Assembly: GCA_013115135.1 (NCBI GenBank)
Contig: JABANP010000206.1
Coordinates: forward strand, 1-64,000
DNA: 64,000 nucleotides
Origin: Perkinsus olseni
Lineage: Eukaryota > Perkinsozoa > Perkinsida > Perkinsidae
Direction: 5' to 3'
The notes beneath the pieces are model-generated. The model did not search any database. It was not told the DNA's origin and saw only the letters and a list, made by a program, of their open reading frames with translations. A program made the translations under genes and the position numbers. Below, piece after piece: positions 1 through 11,071 of the stretch (position 1 is the stretch's first letter; every line of letters starts with the position of its first letter).

Positions 1-89
1 GAACATCTCTGATGACTACTTCGTCGATCCCGGGGGCATTGATGACCCTACATGAAAACCAAGTGCCCGAAGGCGCAGCAAAAGTACTT

Positions 90-1720
90 CCCCTAGTTCG
101 AGGGATAGGCATTGATTACAGGCCTTCGATCAGAGTATCGACTCTGCTGAAACTAGCGGTGACTGCGAAGAAGGCGCCATTGAGGTCTACACTGCCCGCG
201 TAAAGGTCGATGGGATGCGGGTCTGAGGAGACAGACTGGGACGTACCAGAGGGCTGACGTGAGCCGAGAATGGACATAGGTGCTGACAGACGACAAATAG
301 GTTTATATGCTTACAGTCATTTTCACGATGCAACGTGACAGGAGGGACTCCAGTGTCGTGGACCGCGAATGTGACGGTATCGTTATCGTGATGATATTCT
401 ATCTCACTTCTGGCATGGACTTATTGGCATCTGTTTGCACCCCTCCTTCTCAGAAATAAACGAACACAACACACTTTGATGTTGTCAAAGACAGGCAGTT
501 GAAACTGCAGATGAGCCCTGTCAACTCTCTTGGCTTGAGAGATGCTGGGCTATCGTATGATGCGCGACGTTCCACTGTTGGACATGCCAAAGCGGAGCGT
601 AGCAGGGCATCTCGTTCCCGAGTAGTAGCAGACAAGGTCAATACAAAGGCAGCTCATCAACATGCTTCAGAAATTGATGAGATGAATATCGGGTGTCGCG
701 GCATGGAGTACAAAACAGAATGGCCGAAGACAACGAAAGTGCGATTATCTCCTCAGTAGGCGACTAATGGACACTGGCTGCATCGTTACACTCAGAGTTC
801 CAGCTCCATAGACTTTGAATGTGATGATACCCTCTTCGTATTCCAACTCGGCATCTGCAAAGAGCAAGTGGTACAAGAAATAAGCCATCACTGGTCGTAC
901 TCAGCCTGTCGAAGGTTTCTGATAGTGAAGAGTCACCGCTGATATCCACTTTGGTGCCGATCATGTTGTAGGAAACGTCACTGGCGGTTATAGGCTCGAG
1001 ACCGTGGAAATCAATAATCCTGAGCAAGACACAAGTGGCAACGGCCTCAGTGATATGAAGGTGCTTTCTGTCACGCATTACAGGGATTCAAGGACACTGC
1101 CATCTTGACTGAAAAGAGCGCCCACGTAGAACTGGGCGTTATTGACGAATATCTTGCCCGTGTATGGGCCACTGGGATGGGGATCTGACCAGCCACCAAC
1201 GGGAGCATGATGATGGCAGTTGAAGGAAGCATAGGATAGGTTGGGTGAACTCACAGTTCTTTTCATCTACTTCACGACTCAACGTTAGAGGAAGATGAGA
1301 GCTAGCAGAGTTGTAGACCGTGACCAAGTCATCATCGGGAAAGTATTCCAACTGGGTGGCTGGAAATCAAACCACAATGTGAAGGACAGAAATGTAAACA
1401 CCGGTCTCACTCGAGTTGGTGAATTCTGTAGGTAATGAGCCGGTATCGATCAAGTTCAATCTGGTACCATTGATGGTGTAAGGAGCGTCATTAAGGGTTG
1501 TTTCAAGGCCCGAAGGGCACACGATCTTCCTAAAGAGCACGTAAACAGGCAACTCCAGTATGAGCGAGATGAGAACTATGAAGCAGGCATCGCTTACAGA
1601 TGTTCGATGACAGCATCAGTCTCACTGAACGTAACGGTAGCTGCATATCTTCTGCCTTCCAAATTTATAGAGCCGCTGTACACGCCGGCCGGCTGCTGAA
1701 CTGAGCAGGCACACAAACAC
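90..1720 (-). CDS. Unrecognised protein with repeated three-part module (one gene or tandem copies)
   Basis: Not matched to a known family. Reading the minus strand, the same three short segments recur in order. Segment 1 has the pattern P-x-G-x-Y-x-G-x-I-x-L and ends in FS-x-x-D-x-V-I-E-x-L (about 1700-1607, 1185-1080 and 215-100). Segment 2 carries an NGTRLNL-like core (about 1530-1390 and 1040-920). Segment 3 has the pattern LEY-x-x-D-D-x-V-T and ends in LTL or VTM (about 1350-1285, 865-765 and 405-305). Each sits in its own exon-like open stretch separated by GT-AG sites. This could be one multi-domain protein or a tandem array of small paralogues. The last copy may run off the left edge. 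The style suggests an extracellular domain, but no signal peptide was pinned down. The repetition itself is clear; the gene model is not. Confidence 0.4.
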
Positions 1721-1859
1721 CATCCAGAACAGGCACAGCCCCGTCTGGGTCAGGAGATAACAGCAGGGGGAAGACAGCAGGGGTATTACCTGGCTGGGCT
1801 ACCCTCAGGAGAGAGTAACTAACGAGAGACGAGTTGACACAGAGTCAGGTGGCACGAGC

Positions 1860-3576
1860 GTACTTACAAGCTTGCGAAGAGGAATATCACGAGCTGATGG
1901 AGCATCTAGGTGAATTGCCTTATTGGTGTGGATGAAGCGAAAGTGAATAGCGGTAGCTGCGGCGCCTCAGCAGCGTTCCTTCAGGAACCCCAAAGCGTGC
2001 TCATCTTGTCAATACTCTCTGAGTACTTCCTTGGAAGGAATCCCATCGAAATGAGCAGGGCAATTTACTGAATATAGCTGGCTGATGACTAATCCTACTC
2101 AGAAAGTCTAAGATGTGACTCCCAAGCAGAATAAGACAGCCCATAGGGCGTTAACTCACACACAGATGGGCATACGTGTGAGACACTGTGCCCGGGGACA
2201 CGTCACCACGCGCCACCAAGTCGGGAGCTCTAGCGAACGGTACTCAAAGGGAAGGGAAGCCGAGGATGAAACCCCGTCGAGGTCGATATCCTGAAGGCCA
2301 AGTATAACTCGACGTGAGAGTACCGCAGTGTCGTCCGTGTGTTGATACGACACAGAAGAGGAAATAAAGAGGCTGTCACGACCGGGGCTAAGTGAGACGT
2401 ACACTCTAGCTATGGGCAGCGATAACAGCTGCTCGCTGACGCTGCACTCGGCACTGGGACCTTATAGATCTGTTCTGCCGTTGTTTCTCATTGAGGGCCT
2501 CGCCGAAACGGAGTTGCGAGGAGAGGGAAGAACGTAGAGAATCCCTACTAGGGATGCGATATCATCGAATGATGATCACACACAGCGACCCGACGCTAGC
2601 ACAAGCTAGCGTGCAACTCTTCAGCTAAGCCAAAGATTGATGGATCTCTATTAATCACATCCTCTGAGAGTAAGTAGCGATCCACTCATCACTACATCAC
2701 AGCCCATCACTGATGGGTGGTGCCTTCTAGTTCGCTAGGACGAGTTCTTTAGCACATGCAACTCAGCTAGCCATTCATGGCGGTATTCGTCCGGAGCACA
2801 GCCGCTATGCTACAGCCACACATTTAGCGAGACCCGCGATGGAGGCATCTTGTCACGAGCGCGGACCCTGCTGAATGTGCTGTATATAGTATTGTTTTTC
2901 GGAGGATACTTTCAACGAAAGTCTTTCATGCTTTTTTAGCTTTTTTAGCTTGCGAATGTACAATGTGTAGCATGGGGCAGCCAAATCATATGCGAGAGAA
3001 TCGTCGTGCCTGGGTGAGGAGGAAGTATAGGTATGAGCTGGGAGTCGTCCTGGTCTGTGACGTAATATACATCAGTAGTCTGCTATGATCAGTGAGATCC
3101 CGAGTCTTCCTGAGAGTATCGTGACTATGACCAGAAAGACGACTCTTGGCGGGTTCCTGGTCGTTGCATTGAGCCCTCTGATACCCTATTCTTCAACTGG
3201 TGAATGGTGATTATTTGGGCACACAATCCTAATGTCCCCTAGCACTAACAGTACTCCTATAGTAATGTTTGTCTTCATGGGCTCAATCAGGATAGCTGTC
3301 GTCGTGTTTGGGACCCAAACTTTGGGTGACCACATAAAGAAGGAATACCCGAATGTGGGACTCTCACAGTGAGAGGGTCCCTCTGAGGGACCATGGCTGA
3401 CCAACTGCTGAACGCATCGGCTGAGTGGTAGTAAATGTATCAACATAAATCATCGTAAAGGGAACCAACTCTGTTGGACTCGCTACATCGAAAACTCTGC
3501 AATCGTTGGTATATATCCGTCGAACACCCGCGACTTCGTTGAGGAAATGCAAGATCCATCAAGTGAAGCAAGTAAC
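1860..3576. other. No supported gene
   Basis: Only short unconvincing ORFs lie here, including a minus-strand 82-codon ORF at 2156-2404 that could be an upstream exon of the repeated-module gene. Around 2929-2950 there is a small T-rich direct repeat (two copies of an agcttttttagctt-like unit). I see no RNA gene or coding conservation in the rest. Confidence 0.3.
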
Positions 3577-4193
3577 TCAGTTGTAGAGCTTAACCATATG
3601 TTGGTCCAGCACAGAAAACTCGTCCAGTCGCTTGTCGAGGTGGGAGGGGGTCACCGCAGCATTAGCGTCCGCGATGCGCTTAAGCGCTCGCCCGACAGCC
3701 TCCGCCGGATTGAGACCTAATCATGGAAATGTGCTCTGTCTTGTATCTTACGAAGTGGCTCACCGAAGGCCTTCGCTCGATCGTATCTGGCCTGTCTCGA
3801 GATGCCACAACACGGGCCGTACCTGCGATGTTGGCGAAGTGTGGTATGACGGTTGGCTGGACAGCCTCACCTCAGATCGAGATCAAACTTGCGCAGAATG
3901 AGCTCTTCAACAACCTTACAGTCCGAATCGCCGCTCCACGACAGCACGTTTGTATCCTGACGATCAACAGGGTGGCCCACGACGGAGACACCAAGTACAA
4001 AACATACCACACAAGTAAGGCGCTCAGGACCGTCTCCTGGTGGAACAGTATCGGCAGGTCCATCTCCCTTTGTCTTCTGTCTAACATCATCTGAGACCCC
4101 GCCGAAGTCGAGTCTCCGGGCTAGAGAGTTGGAGACCTCTCGAGTGATCGGATGCGGGTTGGGACGCTTCCTCGGCCTGGGTGGCGGTGGCAT
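3577..4193 (-). CDS. POLD4: DNA polymerase delta small subunit (POLD4/p12 family)
   Basis: Small accessory subunit of replicative DNA polymerase delta, which stabilises the complex in the nucleus. After removing two introns near 3870-3823 and 3762-3717, the minus strand reads EELILRKFDLDL, then RYGPCCGISR, then RYDRAKAFGLNP. These align directly with the conserved C-terminal core of POLD4 (FDLxxxYGPCxGIxRxxRWxRAxxxGLxPP). The protein ends LDQHMVKLYN, followed by TGA at 3577-3579. The N-terminal part is proline, lysine and arginine rich (MPPPPRPRKRPNP), as expected for the disordered PCNA-binding end of this family. An ATG at 4193 is the first in frame; a longer frame upstream lacks one. A third intron (about 56 bases near 3960-4015) is possible, but the frame is also open without it. 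Confidence 0.85.
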
Positions 4194-4442
4194 GCGAACT
4201 ACTGATCGCCACCCTCCCGGTGATGCATTGATAACACGATGAGCTTCTAGTGTTGAGAAAACAGTGGCATATGTTAACGAACAGGAACTTCTGCTGATAA
4301 TGATTCTTCCCCTCACTGAATGATAATAATCACTGATAAGAGCTGGGCCAAGCCTGTGGCTACTGACCAGCCTGCTGCTGCTGCTGACGCCGCGACGATG
4401 GCTCTAGTAAATGACTGGCTATAATACTGGCCAGTGCTCGGC

Positions 4443-7400
4443 TCACTTGAGGATTAGCAGTACGGGCCGTAATACGCACCTGCCAACATTCCGTACCACT
4501 CCATTCTCAACTCTACACCGCATTCCCCCGCATACCAGATTGGGCTTTTTAGAAAGGTCTGTGTCTATCCTCAGCATGCATGCTATTGCAACGTGACGGG
4601 CATTTGGACCGGACTGTCCTGGTTGCGGCGTTTGCGTCAATAATGTTCCTAAAAACAGTACAGCAGATAAGAATCCACTATTCCAGTGCGGAGGACTCGA
4701 CCCACCAGCAGCCGCAATTGTGTGTACTCGCCCACCGGCACCATTCGCCATGGCATCCGGCAGGGAGATTATATGAAAGTTGAATGCCTTACTCACATAC
4801 CTGACAGGAAGAATCGATCGAAATGGCGAGCGCTATTCTCACTCACCCTTCGTATTGAGTATACGGCACTTTAGCCTGACTAGTGACCATCGCCTCTCTT
4901 CCCCCACTCTGCATGTCCTGCCAAAACTGCAGGAATTGTTGAGCCGAGATCGCCGCCGGGGCAATGAACTTCGTCAGCACGCCTGACAACACGATCCGCA
5001 CGCGGAAGATATCGAGAAAGATACTCACATGGCAAGGTCATGGGCAGCTGCTTGGTGTCCCGTCCGTTGACGTTAAAGGTTACCAGGAAGCGTGGCGGCT
5101 GCAGGAAAGGCCGCAAACACTCCACTCGGATGTACTCAATCTGACACAAGCAGCAGACATGCTCGTAGGGAAGGGAACACCAACTTCACAGGAAATATTT
5201 CATATCAAAGGAGCTCGTCCATCGTAGATCCTACGACTACAGCTCGTCACTACTGAGGCGACTAGCAGTAGCAGCTTCAACGTGAGGAGAGCCTTGAACC
5301 ACCCCCGACCATCATCATAACGATCCACCTCTTAGCACGAGAAGAATGGGGAAGAAGAGCAGCCCGGCTCACCGCCTGCTGCGCTGGTTCCAGCGTGTCC
5401 GGCTTCAATGGCGTTGACCTCACCCTGAATCCATCCGAAGGGTCCGCTGGCACCTACAGTCGGAGTACTCTCATTCAACTCCCGTTTCCGCAGCGAACTT
5501 GCCACCTGAGTTTTGATGTTGCTGATTGTGACATCTTCTCCCTTGTTAATAAACTGCAATGCTAACCGGCCAATGCCATGACCGTACCTGCATGAACGAG
5601 TCTATACCACTCCAATCGCAACTCCCAACTCACTCAGCCTTCATATTAATATGCAGGGAGTTTGACTGGAAGAAGCTGCCCTGGTCAGAGACACAAAGCT
5701 GCTTCCAGAGAACGCCAGGCGGGGTCGGCCCTGAGCAAAGACAACAGACCTTACGAGAAGGGTATAGCCATACGCCGTGCACCTACTCTCCCCTTCCTCG
5801 TCATCACTCTCTTCCTCCGAGTCGCTCGAGCTGACGCTTCCCTCACTGGGCGGAGCAGGACCCGAGGGCCCGGCGACTGCCACCACAGGCGCTGCAGCAG
5901 CAGCGCCACCGACTACGTTCTGAACAGCAGCAATAATCCTCATTGAAATCAGTATCTTTTAAAGTTGTGATGGGCTTGCCGTAGATGTATACAAGACGGG
6001 CGAAACCGAAATCCGAGGCGCGAGTTATCACATCAAAATCCAGCTCTTCCCCGCAAACCCCGCCCAGTTCTATTCGATGCCTCTACAAGTTCACAAAGTA
6101 CTACGTTCAACCTAGGATATCTCCGAAGATGCCCAAAGTGATCCCCCATCCACAACCGCTGTCCCACCAAATTCTGCCCAGAGGCGTTGTTAGATAGCAG
6201 GCCTTCCTCCTGCTTCACATCTCCTTGCTGATAAACTCCGCCTTCCGCAGCAGCAGCCTACAAGATAAAAATTCACAATAAAAATACCTTCGCTCCGCCT
6301 ACTTCCTCAAGCTGCTTCCTAGTAGTCGCTCTCGTCTTCCCCTGCGTTTTGATGCGCTGTTTCAGAGGGTTATTCTCCTGCGCCTAGAAAGGCACCGATG
6401 AGACCACAAAGGCTTGCCAAGATTCACACTAACCTCGATCGGATACGCTGGCATCATCGCAAGCGTTGTTTCAACCATGGAGTCGCCGCCAATAGTGAAG
6501 AGTCTGCTCAACTCACAGGCACCTACAATCTTGCAATCTTATCCAGCCTTACGTTCCCTCAACGCTAGAACTTACGTTGCTGTAGACCACAGTCGAGCGA
6601 GTCTTGATAGTCCTCAAATATGAGCAATACCTAAACACGCGTCATTCACGAAACATCGAGGAAGCTATACCAAATAACCACCAGTTCACGTCGCAATCTC
6701 CCGTCAGATTCTACTATTTTGCGAGGCAGGTGGCCAAGAGATGCTCATGAAAACTTATGCAAAATGCGTACTGCGGACTCCGCCAGGCGATACGACGGAG
6801 GAAACGGCAAGGAAAAAATCTTCCCTTTCTCTAGACTTCAATGAAAAAATCTTCATCATCACGATGCTCGCAGGAAAGGTTTTTCGCTGTATGCTCATTA
6901 ACTCTACGCGGCCGCTCACCCTCCTGTTGCTGTTGTCCCCACTACCTCATCCTTCAGCTCCTTATCCTCAGGATTGGCGTTGAGCAACTTAGCATAACAC
7001 ATCATGATGATGCACTTAGTTTCAGCACTAACCCTCCCCATATGCTTCTGTAGCAACTACAACAACAGCAAGCAGTTGAAATAGCGCTCGCCCGGCATTC
7101 CAGCCACGACCTACCCGAACTATCTCCAACGGTGTCGTCTTCCCAGCATTAACCAAGAAGTGACCGAACTCGCCCATTAAGTAGGCCGCCAGCTTAACGA
7201 GTGTCTCGTGAGGATACGAGGAGGATTTACCTGAGCATCCTGAATCCACGTCAGTGACGAGGCTACAGAAAGATTTTATTCTCGAACCGTTTAAAACTCC
7301 GTCTACGCTCTCGCTAGCTCGCGAACCAGACAGTGAGAAGCGACGCAAGCAAGCAAGCTCCACAGACAGAGGGGCGAGACCATCCTAGGGGATGGAGAGC

Positions 7401-10400
7401 CTCGATGGCAGACCCCCATTGTAGGAGCTGTACTTGGTCAGTCGCTAACCACTCTCTTCCGATCCGAGACTCTTCCCCCCGTAAATCCTTTCAACATTCC
7501 ACGAGTTCCTTGTTGATGCATTCAACAGTATCCATACTCTTGGAGTGTCAATTGACATGGCGGGCCGAGTAAGCACCAGACCCGTTCATACCACACTTTG
7601 TTGAACGGGCAGAATAATTGTTGAAATAGCATCGTGCTAGACCGCCGATATTATTCTAGCCAAACGTTAGTAATTCCGCTGCGATGACGCAGGCGCTTGG
7701 TTCCGCCACCCGAGGAATCCGCGCGACGTCTCGAGTCCAGGCTTGTCGTTCCTTACAAGCTTCCATGCCCTTTTCTGCTGCGTATTGTTGCACAATGTCA
7801 AGGGTATCATCATCAACATCACTATTAACAAATCCAGTAACCACTTGTACCTACCAAAGATTAATCCCTACCGCACTGCGAAGAATTCTGAATACCTACC
7901 ACTCGGAACCACACATCTTGGCTGACCGACTCTGGACTGTACTCTAGCATTTTGAAGACAACATCAACATACCAGGTCGGATCGGGCGCGTTGACCTCAG
8001 CTAGAATGGCTATCTTTAGTATCTAAGCGCACAGACAAGAAAAATTCACCCACGGATAAATGGCTATTTCATAACTAGAGGTGTCAGATAAATCCTTCCC
8101 GTAGAAAACATAGTAGAACTACCATTCAACACCGTGTGGATACCTCACAGCCCTGCTTTTGAGTACTGCCGGCTAATAGCGCATACACGGTCATCCGAAA
8201 TGCCAGACTGAGTGTGGTCACGGTTGTGTGACTTACAAGTTCCTCGTGTATCCCGGCCGCTGCGCTCGGTTCGCTCTCTCGGAACTTATCAATACTGGAC
8301 GGTGCGGGACGAGGGCCGGCTAAGGTAATGACAAGTACTGTAGCCTCCACAGAGGGAAGGAGCCTGTACATGTGCTGGCAAGGGCTTCCAGGAGCTCATC
8401 GACGATGACCTGCCAGTTGCTCGGGTTACATATCGCATAGAGCAAATTCAACGCCTGTCTCTGGATGGAGGGATCATTTTCATGCAGCTGCCTCACGATA
8501 ACGGTCTTATACCTGACCATCATCCTCAAGACCCCCGGTTCGAATCCTCCCAACAGCACTACTTATCAAAGAGATTGAGTTGATGCACCCAATCCAAATG
8601 CGGTCCCTTCCCTTTGCTCGCCATAGAAGTACTCACCGCAGTAGCCAACCTCGCCATAGCGTCCATCCCCAGATATCGGATGTTGGCCTCCTTAGACGAT
8701 ATAAAGCCACCTATCGATACGCCCGCCTCAGTTCCGCGATCAGTTTCAGGAACCCGCTACTACCCAGTAGCTGCACGCAAGTACGCCTGTTGTCCATGCT
8801 GCATTCATCACCCAGATGGATGATCAAATTGGTGGTCTCAAACAGGACACCGTTCTCGGCATTGGAGCGGTTAACTCTCTCAGCATCCGCTCTGTTGGAC
8901 GCTCGACTCTTCTTCAACCCGCCTGAATATGCATCCGCTGGGATTCGAACCCGAGACCTCCCAGAGTACCACCTTTCTTGGATGATGCCTTAGGGATCGA
9001 TTGCTCCTGGACTTCCATAACAGCCTTGCCCAGTACCTGCTTCCAATTTCAAAGAAGCTTCAAGCCTGCACATGACAGAGAAAAAGATATGCTCTCACCC
9101 TCCCCAAGATCTCATTTAGACGGTAAATGATGGCGTCGTCAAAGCACGTCATTACAGGGAAGAACTGTAAGCATCGGAAAAGTTTCGCCTGACAAGACAG
9201 CAAATGTCGCTACCGCGGTTCGAACCCGGGACCTTACCTGCAGCCACGGTGCCGGCACCTTATAGTATACATAATGACTCGGGCACTCACCCGTGACTAC
9301 TGCTGACAGAGCAACGACTATTCCCGGTATCACAGGAGCCCACGAGGTGGGTGGTGTAGCGCCTGTCAAGCATACCAACTTTTCCGCATCACCATCAACA
9401 ACAGCAGTATAACCTGATTCTAGTATCCCTCCCAGGAGCCCTGCAGTGGCAGTCAGCATTCCGATATCTTTCTCATTGCTCAGGATATCACCAATCTTAT
9501 GCGACCATTCCTCGGCCGGCATCAGATCCTCAGGGCCTGTTCATGGACGGAGCGTATCTTGCGCAGACGAAAGAATCCACCCCCAACCATATTACTGTCA
9601 ACTTCTCTATAGAACCGTAGCAAGCACATGCAAGCCTTCCTTTGAACATAGAGAGAAGCACCATGGTTCTTGCTCAAGAGGCTGAAGAATGAATGGAATT
9701 TCCCGAGGTAAGCTAGCCCGTCTTAGTACCCCGAGACGTCCCTGTAGAGGTTCTCGGCGAACTCAGATCCGCCAGTATTCGCTATGCAATTGAGTGCTAA
9801 GGCCTGCACGTGCTCATTGTTACTTGCTATATCTGCCTTGCATGCGTTAACAATCAGCCGCAGCACCTAAAACCCAGCAAATTAGCCGACTCGACATGAT
9901 GTCACTCTGCAAAGCTGAAGGTCTCTGGATCAAATCCCGGTTCGGGCTCACATCGTAATTTTCCTGCAATAACAACGAGCATGCGATATAACCAGCATTC
10001 TTTTCACTGTACTTGGTGGAACTGATCGACAGAAGGCAATCCTCATCGTCACGATTCATCAGCAACACCATCACCTGCATAGGTTGACGGCTTGTATGTG
10101 GCCAAAGTCAATCTCATATCCGAGCATGTACGCATAGATGAGCTTCCACACATACTTCTTCTTGTCGTACCTTCAACAAAGAGACGATGTACTACAGAGC
10201 GTAAGGCAGATTTCGGGCAAGAATCGGAGGATACTCATCAACCACGCATCGATGAATGGAGCCCAGCCGATGGCTGTTGACGTAATAACAGAGAGGCCAT
10301 ACAGGATCGGAGGTGAAGCTTGGTTAACGACGCAGTAGAATGCCGTCAATAGTAGATGTGCTGTTATGCCCTAGCCGTCAAGGCCAGTATCCTCATATCG

Positions 10401-10670
10401 GTGACTTGTGCCCATCCGACCCTTGGTGAGGGTATCACCCAACACTACTACTATCCTCACCCTTTAAGGCCTTTCGGGCTGGCAAATTTAGTCCGTATCT
10501 TAGCCAGCTCCTTCTCAACCCTTTGATTCTCTGCCTCCTTATTGGGACAATTCCTGAAGGCTCCGATGACCTCACCACAGTATGACGATGAGTATGTATA
10601 ACCTTATATCCGATACAAACACCGTGAGGCCCTTCATTGACCCACTATTGCCTGTAGTCAGCCCGGGCAT
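4443..10670 (-). CDS. AP2A: AP-2 complex subunit alpha (alpha-adaptin)
   Basis: Large subunit of the clathrin adaptor AP-2, which selects cargo at the plasma membrane for endocytosis. The start [15 protein letters not shown] leads into [18 protein letters not shown] and [11 protein letters not shown], the diagnostic alpha-adaptin N-terminus. The whole trunk follows in order: [20 protein letters not shown] (about 10.14 kb), [37 protein letters not shown] (9.2 kb), [18 protein letters not shown] (8.8 kb), [19 protein letters not shown] (8.4 kb), [20 protein letters not shown] (7.95 kb) and [20 protein letters not shown] (7.2 kb). An acidic Ser-rich hinge lies near 5.8 kb ([16 protein letters not shown]). 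The two-part ear follows with [19 protein letters not shown] and [12 protein letters not shown] (about 4.9-5.1 kb) and a final exon ending at 4443. About twenty short introns are needed, including one of 30 bases. Four of them carry tRNA T-arm-like cores, listed separately. Identity is certain; a few exon edges in the ear and hinge are not. Confidence 0.95.
6258..6287 (-). other. 30-base intron in alpha-adaptin
   Basis: On the minus strand the frame runs EEVGGAK, then GTATTTTTATTG...TTGTAG, then [14 protein letters not shown]. The intron is AT-rich with canonical GT and AG ends, and the flanking exons are open in one frame once it is removed. It is among the shortest introns seen here. Confidence 0.6.
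8513..8562 (-). other. Intron of AP2A with antisense tRNA T-arm-like core
   Basis: This is a 50-base GT-AG intron. Removing it joins HQLNLFDK to [17 protein letters not shown], as the alpha-adaptin alignment requires. The plus strand of the intron contains GACCCCCGGTTCGAATCC, which matches a tRNA variable loop plus T-arm and a pol III B-box. The element is therefore antisense to the gene. No anticodon or D-arm fits in the remaining bases. Confidence 0.75.
8923..8972 (-). other. Intron of AP2A with sense tRNA T-arm-like core
   Basis: This is a 50-base GT-AG intron between KASSKKG and [17 protein letters not shown]. Its minus strand carries AGGTCTCGGGTTCGAATCCC, a variable-loop/T-arm-like stretch that includes a full B-box match. 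Confidence 0.75.
9189..9237 (-). other. Intron of AP2A with sense tRNA T-arm-like core
   Basis: This is a 49-base GT-AG intron that splits PAPWLQ from [14 protein letters not shown], an invariant site in alpha-adaptins, so its limits are firm. It begins almost at the splice donor with AAGGTCCCGGGTTCGAACC, again resembling a tRNA variable loop plus T-arm. Confidence 0.8.
9867..9951 (-). other. Intron of AP2A with antisense tRNA T-arm-like core
   Basis: This is an 85-base GT-AG intron between SLLLQENYD and [15 protein letters not shown]. On the plus strand it reads AAGGTCTCTGGATCAAATCC, a weaker T-arm match but with the same AGGTC lead, antisense to the gene. Confidence 0.65.
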
Positions 10671-11071
10671 TCTGCGGGAATTACTCGTACAAAAAACTGC
10701 AACTATCAGACTGTGATGACCAAGCCCAACACAACCCCCCATCAATGCTCTTAGCACCACCACAGAGCCCTTCAGATGCTCAGCACGACTGAAGCACTTA
10801 CCTTGATTTTTCTTCGCTTAACGATGGCGGAAAAACTGTGTTTTTTTCGAACACCGCAGCCATCAACGACTCTTAGAGGAATGAAGGTCAAACATTTTAC
10901 CTCCCGAAGAGGTCAATAATTGGCGCACAGTTTCTTCTAGTTTTCCCGGGAACTACAGCACGTTAAATATTTTCGGGCGTGCGCGGTTTTGCTTAGCGGA
11001 GCGATGCGCATTTTGTATTTTTCGGTCCCCTATGAATGATTCGATCGCCGTGACCAACATGACCCGTCACC
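10671..11071. promoter_or_regulatory. Shared upstream region of two divergent genes
   Basis: Roughly 400 bases separate the start codons of AP2A (minus) and the dehydrogenase-RING gene (plus). No ORF is convincing here. The stretch 10800-11030 is T/A-rich in blocks (cttgatttttcttcg, gtttttttcg, ttttgtatttttcgg). A shared bidirectional promoter follows from the geometry only; I recognise no specific motif. Confidence 0.3.

Noticed and set aside
8930..9240. Candidate tRNA genes at 8940, 9213, 16680 and 17100
   Set aside because: Each shows a good T-arm but no anticodon arm, D-arm or 5' acceptor strand, and each lies wholly inside a 49-59 base intron. They are T-arm-like cores, not tRNA genes.
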